From RUG11788 sp964578175 (GTDB taxonomy: Bacteria > Bacillota_I > Bacilli_A > RF39 > UBA660), in NCBI GenBank assembly GCA_964578175.1, contig CAZOBH010000004.1, positions 1 to 64,000 on the forward strand: DNA of 64,000 bases, in the 5' to 3' direction. This document shows positions 8,039-15,191 of this stretch, piece after piece. The notes beneath the pieces were generated by a model. The model was given only the letters and a program-made list of their open reading frames with translations, was not told the DNA's origin and ran no database searches. Numbering within the stretch: position 1 is the stretch's first letter; each line of letters opens with the position of its first letter. The position numbers and the translations under genes are program-made.

Positions 8039-10186
8039 ATGGAAAATAAGATACTAGCAATATTAAATGAATCAAATAAAGCTTTAACAGTAGATGAAAT
8101 TAACCAAAAATTAAATCTTAAAACTATAGAAGAAACAAAAGAGTTCTTAGATGTATTAAGAGAATTAGAAGAAAATGGAGATATATATTGTTCTAATAAA
8201 AATAGATATATGTTATTTGACAAAAGTCCATTAAAAAAGGGAGTTTTAGAAGTTAATAAAAAGGGATTTGGTTTTGTTTCTGTTAAAGATATGGAAGATG
8301 TATATATTTCATCTAAAGATATGAACGGAGCCATTCAAGGAGATACTGTTGTTATAGAAGTATCAGATAGAGATAATGATGGAAGACTTGAAGGTAGAGT
8401 GGTTAGAGTTATAAAGAGAGATTTAAACACTTTTGTAGGTGAAGTTTTAATAAAAAATGATGGAATACATGTAATTCCAGATGATAAAAAAGTTAAATTA
8501 GATCTAATTATTAAAAGTGACAAAGATAATTTAGGTGTAGTAGATGGACATAAAGTTTTAGTTACTTTAAAAGATAAAATTGCTGAAGATAAATATTATG
8601 TAGAATTAGATAAAATAATAGGTCATAAAAATGATCCAGGAGTAGATATATTATCTATAGTATATAATTATAATATTAGAGATACATTCTATGATGAAAC
8701 ATTAGCTGAACTTCCAGATATACCTGAAGAAATATCTGAAAAAGATAAAGTTGGAAGAAGAGATTTAACTGGAGAAATGATATTTACAATAGATGGAGAT
8801 GACACTAAAGATATAGATGATGCAATTTCACTTGATAAACTTCCAAATGGTAATTATAGATTGGGTGTACATATTGCAGATGTATCTTATTATGTTAAAG
8901 AAGGTAGTGCATTAGATAAAGAAGCATATGAAAGAGGTACTAGTGTTTATCTAGTAGATAGAGTTATACCAATGTATCCACATAAGTTATCAAATGGAAT
9001 TTGTTCGTTAAATCCTAATGTAGAAAGACTTGCTATATCATGTGTAATGGAAATAGATAAGAACGGAAAAACGGTTGATTATGAAATATTTGAAAGTGTA
9101 ATAAAATCACGTATTCAAATGACTTATAAAAAAGTTAATAAAGTAATTGAAGATAATGAAATTCCAGAAGGATATGAAGAGTTTGCAAAAAAACTTAAAG
9201 AAATGGATAAGTTATCTCAAATAATCAGGAAAGATAAAGATAGAAGAGGTTATATTAATTTTGATGTAGATGAAGTTAAGATATTGGTAGATGAGAATTG
9301 TCATCCGACTGATTTAGTTCTAAGAGAACGTGGTCGTGGAGAAAATATGATAGAAGATTTTATGATTTGCGCTAATGAATGTGTAGCTACCCATATCTTC
9401 TATATGAATTTACCATTTATATATCGTATACATGAAAAACCTAAAGAAGAAAAAATTAAAGCATATTTGGATTATTTATCAGGACTTGGAATACAAGTTA
9501 ACGCTAATATAAGAGATGTAAGTCCTAAAGCAATGCAAAATCTATTATATAGTCTTAAGGATAATGAAAACTACAAGATTTTAGCAACTCAATTATTAAG
9601 AAGTATGCAAAAAGCTGTTTATTATCCAGAAAACTTAGGGCATTATGGATTAGCTAGTAAATGTTATACTCATTTTACATCGCCTATTAGACGTTATCCT
9701 GATACAACTGTTCATAGATTATTAAGAACATATTTATTTAAAAATCAAATAGATCCTGAAACAGTCGGAAAGTGGGAAGCAATACTTCCAGAACTTGCGG
9801 ATCATGCTTCAGAAATGGAAAGAGAATCAGTAGACTGTGAAAGAGATGTTGAAGATATGAAGATGGCTGAATATATGATGGATCATATTGGTGAAGAATT
9901 TGAAGGTATTATTACTGGACTTGCTAATTTTGGTATGTTTGTACAATTACCTAATTTAGTTGAAGGATTAGTACATATAACAGAACTTGATGGTTATTTT
10001 ATATATGATGAGAAATTACAAATTCTTATAGATAAAAAAACGAAAAAGAGATATTCTTTAGGTGAAAAAGTAAATGTTAAATGTATAGCAGCATCTAAAG
10101 AAGATAGATCAATTGATTTTGAATTAGTTAAAGGTGGGGACAAAAATGGCGAGAAGAAAGAGAAGAGTAAAGAAAACAGCAATTAA
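8039..10186 (+). CDS. rnr: Ribonuclease R (3'-5' exoribonuclease)
   Basis: RNase R degrades structured RNA from the 3' end and clears defective mRNAs released by trans-translation. The 715 residues show an N-terminal winged-helix region (about 1-65) and two cold-shock domains (65-220). The RNB catalytic domain carries the Asp-rich motif DGDDTKDIDDAISL (about residues 252-265) and the GGRGENMIEDFMI-like segment. A C-terminal S1 domain (about 615-700) ends in a Lys/Glu-rich tail. The start is preceded by AGAGGTG. The 3' end overlaps the capA-like gene by 41 bp, so the two are translationally coupled. Confidence 0.95.
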   Translation: MENKILAILNESNKALTVDEINQKLNLKTIEETKEFLDVLRELEENGDIYCSNKNRYMLFDKSPLKKGVLEVNKKGFGFVSVKDMEDVYISSKDMNGAIQGDTVVIEVSDRDNDGRLEGRVVRVIKRDLNTFVGEVLIKNDGIHVIPDDKKVKLDLIIKSDKDNLGVVDGHKVLVTLKDKIAEDKYYVELDKIIGHKNDPGVDILSIVYNYNIRDTFYDETLAELPDIPEEISEKDKVGRRDLTGEMIFTIDGDDTKDIDDAISLDKLPNGNYRLGVHIADVSYYVKEGSALDKEAYERGTSVYLVDRVIPMYPHKLSNGICSLNPNVERLAISCVMEIDKNGKTVDYEIFESVIKSRIQMTYKKVNKVIEDNEIPEGYEEFAKKLKEMDKLSQIIRKDKDRRGYINFDVDEVKILVDENCHPTDLVLRERGRGENMIEDFMICANECVATHIFYMNLPFIYRIHEKPKEEKIKAYLDYLSGLGIQVNANIRDVSPKAMQNLLYSLKDNENYKILATQLLRSMQKAVYYPENLGHYGLASKCYTHFTSPIRRYPDTTVHRLLRTYLFKNQIDPETVGKWEAILPELADHASEMERESVDCERDVEDMKMAEYMMDHIGEEFEGIITGLANFGMFVQLPNLVEGLVHITELDGYFIYDEKLQILIDKKTKKRYSLGEKVNVKCIAASKEDRSIDFELVKGGDKNGEKKEKSKENSN

Positions 10187-11318
10187 ATATTTGTATTTAT
10201 TTATATTTTTGGTTGTTTTAGTAGTAAGTACTGCATTATTTAGTAAAAATAAAATAACTGTTGCAGATAAAGCATCACTTAATGTTAGTGGAGAAGTTTA
10301 CCCAATTAAAACTAGCAAGTTATCTATTGCTATGGTAGGTGACTGTTTAATTCATTCAGCTGTATATAAAGATGCATATAGTGGAGGAAAATATAATTTC
10401 TATCCAAAGCTATCTAGTATGAAACCAGTTATTTCTAAATTTGACTTAGCTTATTATAATCAAGAAAGTATTCTAGGTGGTACTGAAATAGGTGTTTCAA
10501 CTTATCCTAGATTTAATTCTCCACAAGAAGTAGGAGATGCAATGATAGATACAGGATTTAATATTGTAAGTCTTGCCAATAACCATACTTTAGACAGAGG
10601 TAAAAATGCCATTGTAAATTCTCGTAAATATTGGAATAGTCATAAAGATATCATGGTAAATGGAAGTGCGACTTCTCAAAAAGAAAAAGATGATATTCAA
10701 ATCTTTGAAAAGAATGGAATTAAATATACAATGCTTTCATATACTACAACTACTAATGGAATACCTATGCCTAATGATTATTATGTTAATTGGTATAGTG
10801 AAGCTAATGTAAAAAAAGATATTGATAAAGTAAAAGATAAAACAGATGTAATAATGGTTGCAATGCACTGGGGTGTTGAATATAATACTGGTGTTACTCA
10901 AGAACAAAAAAATATTGCTAAATACTTAGCGTCTTTAGGAGTAAATATCGTAATAGGTGCTCATCCTCACGTAATAGAACCAGCAGAATATATAGATAAT
11001 ACATTAGTTATATATTCATTGGGTAATTTCATTTCAGCTCAAAGAACTGATGAACAATTAAGTGGCTTATTAATGAGTGCTGATATTGTTAAAAAAGTAG
11101 ATACAAAAACAGGTGAATCTACTATAAGTATTGAAAATGCTACAGCGGATTTTACTTATACTTATAGAAATAAGTCTACTTTAAAAGGATATAAAGTATA
11201 TCCATATAAAGATTTAAATGCTAATATTTTCCCTAATTATAAAAAGACGTATAATACTTTGAAAGAAAGAATGACAAGTATGGATAGCAAAATTAAAGTA
11301 AAAAGTTTGGAGAAATAA
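10146..11318 (+). CDS. CapA/PgsA-family metallophosphoesterase, membrane anchored
   Basis: The 390-aa protein has a basic N-terminus, one membrane segment (about 13-34) and an extracytoplasmic CapA domain. Family motifs are GDCLIH (metal binding), LANNHTLDRG, MHWGVEY and GAHPHVIEP. Homologues act in poly-gamma-glutamate capsule synthesis or are uncharacterised exported phosphoesterases; no capBC-like genes are nearby, so the role is open. ATG 10146 is preferred over GTG 10134 because the ribosome binding site AAGGTGGGG (10131-10139) overlaps that GTG. It is inserted between rnr and smpB, and its stop lies 1 nt before smpB. Confidence 0.88.
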   Translation: MARRKRRVKKTAIKYLYLFIFLVVLVVSTALFSKNKITVADKASLNVSGEVYPIKTSKLSIAMVGDCLIHSAVYKDAYSGGKYNFYPKLSSMKPVISKFDLAYYNQESILGGTEIGVSTYPRFNSPQEVGDAMIDTGFNIVSLANNHTLDRGKNAIVNSRKYWNSHKDIMVNGSATSQKEKDDIQIFEKNGIKYTMLSYTTTTNGIPMPNDYYVNWYSEANVKKDIDKVKDKTDVIMVAMHWGVEYNTGVTQEQKNIAKYLASLGVNIVIGAHPHVIEPAEYIDNTLVIYSLGNFISAQRTDEQLSGLLMSADIVKKVDTKTGESTISIENATADFTYTYRNKSTLKGYKVYPYKDLNANIFPNYKKTYNTLKERMTSMDSKIKVKSLEK

Positions 11319-11319
11319 T

Positions 11320-11754
11320 ATGGAAATTTTAAACAGAAAAGCAAGACATGATTATTTTATAGAAGAAGAATATGAATGTGGTATAGTTTTAACTGGAACA
11401 GAAATAAAATCAATAAGATCAGGTAGTTGTAATATATCAGATAGCTATGCCATTGTAAGAAATGGAGAATTATTCTTACTTAACATGTTTATTTCTCATT
11501 ATAAAGAAGGTAATATCTTTAATCATGATGAATCTAGAACAAGAAAACTATTAATGCATAAGAAAGAAATAAATAAAATAAATAATAAAATTAAATTAGA
11601 AGGTTATACATTAGTTCCTTTAAAAGTATATTTTAAAAATAGTTATGCTAAAGTTTTACTTGGACTTGCAAAAGGTAAGAAGAATTATGATAAAAGAGAA
11701 ACTATAAAAGAAAGAGATATAAAGAGAAAAATAGAAAAAGAATTAAAAAGATAA
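11320..11754 (+). CDS. smpB: SsrA-binding protein SmpB
   Basis: SmpB binds the tRNA-like domain of tmRNA and fills the decoding site during rescue of stalled ribosomes. The 144 residues include NRKARHDYFIEEEYECGIVL, GTEIKSIRSG and the basic C-terminal tail KGKKNYDKRETIKERD that reads the empty mRNA channel. GGAG precedes the ATG, overlapping the end of the upstream gene. The tmRNA gene follows directly after a terminator, the conserved arrangement. Confidence 0.96.
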   Translation: MEILNRKARHDYFIEEEYECGIVLTGTEIKSIRSGSCNISDSYAIVRNGELFLLNMFISHYKEGNIFNHDESRTRKLLMHKKEINKINNKIKLEGYTLVPLKVYFKNSYAKVLLGLAKGKKNYDKRETIKERDIKRKIEKELKR

Positions 11755-11776
11755 GACATCGTTAAGATGTCTTTTT
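11753..11776 (+). terminator. Terminator of the rnr-capA-smpB unit
   Basis: AAGACATC (11753-11760) pairs with GATGTCTT (11766-11773) around GTTAA, followed by T residues. Confidence 0.8.
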
Positions 11777-11788
11777 AAGTGCATATAT

Positions 11789-11817
11789 TTGATTTTATTA
11801 ATAAAATATGGTAATAT
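11789..11817 (+). promoter_or_regulatory. Promoter of the tmRNA gene
   Basis: TTGATT (11789-11794), a 17-bp spacer and an extended -10 TGGTAATAT (TAATAT at 11812-11817). The distance to the mature 5' end at 11828 is about 10 nt, consistent with minimal 5' processing. Confidence 0.65.
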
Positions 11818-11827
11818 TCATGTACAT

Positions 11828-12208
11828 GGGGTCGTTCTGGTTTCGACGGGATTGGACCGATGTAAGTAGCAAGTAGATGGCAATCTTTAAATGCATTCCT
11901 AAATATAAACGGAAACAAAGTAAAAACTGTACTAGCTAACATGTTTGGTTCTCGCCAAGCTGTTGCTTTTGCCTAATAATATAACGGCGTACACTCTACT
12001 ATTTCTTGCTTGTTGGAAATAAATAGGGTTCATTTAAACAAGATATATTATTATTTTGTTTAGGAGTAATAATGAATATTACTAAACTAGTTATAAGATA
12101 ATTCGTTAATTAGTTTTTCTTATAATGAAATATATTAGTTAACTAAACTTGTAGAAGCTTATAATTGATTGATTTCGGACGGGAGTTCAATTCTCCCCGG
12201 CTCCACCA
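11828..12208 (+). ncRNA. ssrA: Transfer-messenger RNA (tmRNA)
   Basis: The tmRNA of about 381 nt begins GGGGTCG and ends CGGCTCC-A-CCA, which pair as the acceptor stem; CCA is encoded. The conserved TTCGACGG element and a T-arm (GGGAGTTCAATTCTCCC) are present. The tag reading frame most likely resumes at GCT 11935 and reads ANMFGSRQAVAFA, then TAA TAA (11974-11979). The exact resume codon is inferred. The tag ends AFA rather than the usual LAA, as in mycoplasma tmRNAs. It is encoded right after smpB. Confidence 0.96.
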
Positions 12209-12219
12209 TTAAAAAATAT

Positions 12220-12241
12220 AAAGAACATCAGTTCTTTTTTT
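12220..12241 (+). terminator. Terminator of ssrA
   Basis: AAAGAAC (12220-12226) pairs with GTTCTTT (12231-12237) around ATCA; T-run to 12241. Confidence 0.8.
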
Positions 12242-12288
12242 ATTGTAAAAAAAGTAAAAATATGAGATAAATATAATAGGTGAGTAGA

Positions 12289-13857
12289 ATGAAAAAATTA
12301 TTAATACTTATTATTTTTTTATGTTCTTTTTCGGTATTAAAAGTAAATGCTGAAAGTCAAAAATTGTATGATGTTTTAAAAAATTCAAGTGTATCAGATA
12401 GTGGAATAAACTTTAATATACCATCTAGTAATATGCCGGGTGAAAGCATTAATACTAATGGAAAAGGTATATATATGATTAATGATACTAAGAACAATGA
12501 ATATCCAATTATATACTTTAGAGGGAATATAGATAATAACTTTGTTGTTTTAAATAATAATTGTTTTCAAATAATTAGAAGTACTACTAAAGGTGGATTA
12601 TATTTATTGTATGCTGGAGTATCTACTAATGGTAAATGTAGTGCTGATAAATCAACATATCATGTATTAAAAAGTAAATTTGGTAAAGCTAATGAAGAAT
12701 TATATTTAGGTTATACATATCTGGAAAATGGTGAAAGACATGATTCAGTTATTAAAGAACAAGTTGATTTATGGTTTGAAAATAATTTTTCTGCATTTGA
12801 AAATCAATTAGAAGATGCTGTTTTTTGTAACGACATAGAAAAAGATGAAACTAATACTTATGTTGCAAGATATAGATTGAATACTGGAGGAACAGGTCCA
12901 AGTATTAATTGTAAGAAAGAATATAGTTATACTGTAGATAATCCTGATGGTAATGGATATTTAAAATATCCTGTAGCGTTGATAAGTGCAGATGAATTAA
13001 CTTATGCTGGTGGAAAGTTAAAAACAGAAAATTCCACTGAACATGAAAATTTACCATTTATTTATACTGGTGTTTCTTATTGGGCAATGACTCCATATGT
13101 TAGTTGGAAAATAATGTATCCAAATACTAAAGGAACTATTAATGAAAATACAATTTTATATAGTGCTGGTGTAAGACCATATTTAGCTGTTAAGAATAGT
13201 ACGTTAATTAATTCTGGAAATGGTACTGTTAATAATCCATATATATTAACAACATTTCCTTCATATGATGTAACAAGTTTAAGTGAAGAAATAACATTAG
13301 AGAATAGTAAATATGAAGAAGGAGAACTTGTTAAATTTAAAACACAAGATAAAGAAGGATTAACTATTGATGAAATAATTATTACTGATAAGAATGGTAA
13401 TAGACTTAATTATGAATTTGATTTGCCAGATAATAACTTTAGTTTTAAAATGCCAAACAAAGATATTAATATTAAAGTAACTTATAGAGAGAAATTAGAA
13501 GATTATAATGTTTATACAGAAAATGATGAAGTAGCAATAAAAAGAGAAGTAGTAGAAAGAAATCAAAAAGTTAAATTTGCAATTGATCCAAAAATAGGTT
13601 ATGAAGTTGATACTATAACAATATTAAATAAGGATACTAATGAATTAATGGACATAGCAATTGTAAAAGAAGGAGATTATTATACATTTGAAATGCCTGC
13701 TAATGATGTTTTAATTAAAGTTAGTTTTTCAGAAATAAAGGATATTATTAACCCTGATACTGGTGTTAATACAATAAAAAGAGTTGCTATTTTTATAAAT
13801 ATTATTATGTTTTCATTGATTTTATTTATATTTATTAATACTAAGAGATTTATATAA
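12289..13857 (+). CDS. Sortase-type surface protein with NPDTG signal and InlB B-like repeats
   Basis: The 522-aa exported protein has a signal peptide (about 1-21, ending VNA). A central domain has four Cys and a YWAMTPYVSW/GVRPYLAV segment that resembles a DUF6273-like module (tentative). Two divergent InlB B-repeat-like units follow (about 355-405 and 420-480), each ending in a FxMPxxDxxIKV motif. The C-terminus has NPDTG, a hydrophobic helix and a Lys/Arg tail, i.e. a variant LPxTG sorting signal. ATG 12289 is chosen over GTG 12280 because ATAGGTGAG is the ribosome binding site. A sortase lies 34 kb away at 45993. Confidence 0.7.
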   Translation: MKKLLILIIFLCSFSVLKVNAESQKLYDVLKNSSVSDSGINFNIPSSNMPGESINTNGKGIYMINDTKNNEYPIIYFRGNIDNNFVVLNNNCFQIIRSTTKGGLYLLYAGVSTNGKCSADKSTYHVLKSKFGKANEELYLGYTYLENGERHDSVIKEQVDLWFENNFSAFENQLEDAVFCNDIEKDETNTYVARYRLNTGGTGPSINCKKEYSYTVDNPDGNGYLKYPVALISADELTYAGGKLKTENSTEHENLPFIYTGVSYWAMTPYVSWKIMYPNTKGTINENTILYSAGVRPYLAVKNSTLINSGNGTVNNPYILTTFPSYDVTSLSEEITLENSKYEEGELVKFKTQDKEGLTIDEIIITDKNGNRLNYEFDLPDNNFSFKMPNKDINIKVTYREKLEDYNVYTENDEVAIKREVVERNQKVKFAIDPKIGYEVDTITILNKDTNELMDIAIVKEGDYYTFEMPANDVLIKVSFSEIKDIINPDTGVNTIKRVAIFINIIMFSLILFIFINTKRFI

Positions 13858-13869
13858 TCTCTTTTTTTT
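13844..13869 (+). terminator. Terminator overlapping the end of the NPDTG protein gene
   Basis: AGAGATT (13844-13850) pairs with AATCTCT (13856-13862), followed by seven T. The stem lies over the last codons and stop. Confidence 0.8.
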
Positions 13870-13926
13870 AGTTATGTGTTATTTACATATATGTTTATTT
13901 TTCTTATAATTATCTAGGTGATTAAT

Positions 13927-14793
13927 GTGAAATACAAAGAAATACATTTAGGAAGCGTTTTAAGCCTATTAGGGAACGTTTTGCTTGCAATAATAAAAAG
14001 TATCGTGGGAATAATAACTGGCTCAAACGCTATGCTTTCTGACGCTTTTAACAGCCTTTCTGATTCGTTTAATAGTATTATGTCAATTATAGGAAATAAA
14101 ATAAGTTCCCAACCAAGTGATGAAGATCACCATTTAGGTCATGGTAAAGCAGAATACATATTTTCTATGATAATGAGTCTTATTATGATTTTATGCTCTA
14201 TAAAACTATTATCTAGTTCTTTTAAAGGTTTGTTTACTAATTATCAATATAGTTTTAATATCTCAATAACCATTATATGTATTATAAATATATTTATTAA
14301 ATTCTTTCTTTATTTGTATACTAAAAAATTAGCTACTAAATATGATAATTTATTAATGAATTCTTTAAGTAGTGATCATAGAAACGACATATTATTAACT
14401 ACACTAACTTTAATATCTAGTATTTTTGCTTTATTTAATGTTTTTGTAATAGATTCTATAGTAGGTCTAATTATATCATTTATTATATTTATAACTGGAT
14501 ATTCTATATTTAAAGAAGCATATGATGTATTAATGGATAAAAGAATAGATGATGAAAGTATTAAAGAAATTATTAAAATAGTTAATTCTAATAAAGATAT
14601 AATTAAATATCAACATTTAAATACAACTCCAGTTGGTAATTTATTTCAAGTATCTATTACAATATTTGTAGATGGGAAACTATCTACGTTTAAATCTCAT
14701 GAAATAGCTGATAAATTAGAAAACCAAATAACTAGTTTACCAAAAATTTACTTAACAATTGTACATGTTAATCCAATTGAAGTTAAAAAGTAG
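13927..14793 (+). CDS. Cation diffusion facilitator, probable Mn(II) efflux
   Basis: The 288-aa protein is a CDF-family exporter with six predicted membrane helices and a C-terminal cytoplasmic domain. The TM2 metal site reads NSLSD, giving Asn42-xxx-Asp46 where zinc transporters have His-xxx-Asp. TM5 has DHRND, giving Asp150-xxx-Asp154. An Asn/Asp plus Asp/Asp set is the pattern of manganese exporters such as MntE. HHLGHGKAE is the conserved TM2-3 loop. GTG 13927 is chosen because TAGGTGAT sits 5-6 nt before it; the upstream GTG 13918 lies inside that site. Confidence 0.85.
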   Translation: MKYKEIHLGSVLSLLGNVLLAIIKSIVGIITGSNAMLSDAFNSLSDSFNSIMSIIGNKISSQPSDEDHHLGHGKAEYIFSMIMSLIMILCSIKLLSSSFKGLFTNYQYSFNISITIICIINIFIKFFLYLYTKKLATKYDNLLMNSLSSDHRNDILLTTLTLISSIFALFNVFVIDSIVGLIISFIIFITGYSIFKEAYDVLMDKRIDDESIKEIIKIVNSNKDIIKYQHLNTTPVGNLFQVSITIFVDGKLSTFKSHEIADKLENQITSLPKIYLTIVHVNPIEVKK

Positions 14794-14832
14794 AAAAAGT
14801 GTGTTATATTTATAATAGAAGGAGTGTTGATT

Positions 14833-15165
14833 ATGCCAAATAGAAAGAAAAATTATTATGATATGACAAAAGACCAAAGAAAAAAAGAACAAGCAAAGTT
14901 TAATAAAACTCATTTTGGAAAAGATATAAGAAATGAGATTACAGTTTCTTTAGTTATTCTTGTTACTTGCTTTTTCGGATTAGGATTTATAAGTGGATTT
15001 TATGGTAGTTTAAGTGAAATAGCTAAAACTGATTTTGCTTTTGTTTCAGATATTATTATTGCAATAATTGTTGTTGAATTAGCTTGGGCTGTAGTTAATT
15101 ATATTATTTACTATATTAACTTTATTAACTGGTTAGATGTTAAAGATAATGATTATACATTATAA
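14833..15165 (+). CDS. Small two-helix membrane protein, unknown function
   Basis: The 110-aa protein has a polar, Lys-rich N-terminus (about 1-40) followed by two long hydrophobic helices (about 42-62 and 75-100) and a short acidic tail. I do not recognise a family. ATG 14833 is preferred because GAAGGAG (14818-14824) lies 8 nt before it. It follows the CDF gene by 39 nt, with a TATAAT-like motif between, so it may have its own promoter. A bidirectional terminator separates it from the convergent P-type ATPase. Confidence 0.7.
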   Translation: MPNRKKNYYDMTKDQRKKEQAKFNKTHFGKDIRNEITVSLVILVTCFFGLGFISGFYGSLSEIAKTDFAFVSDIIIAIIVVELAWAVVNYIIYYINFINWLDVKDNDYTL

Positions 15166-15191
15166 AAGAATAGACAAATGTCTATTCTTTT
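15164..15191. terminator. Bidirectional terminator, small membrane protein / P-type ATPase
   Basis: A 13-bp stem AAAAGAATAGACA (15164-15176) and TGTCTATTCTTTT (15179-15191), with A- and T-runs at both ends, stands between the two convergent stop codons. Confidence 0.85.

Noticed and set aside
10134..10145. GTG start 12 nt upstream for the CapA-like gene
   Set aside because: That GTG is part of the ribosome binding site AAGGTGGGG for the ATG at 10146. The same reasoning applies to the upstream GTG/TTG starts at 12280, 13918, 29760, 37410, 40475, 41906 and 46697.
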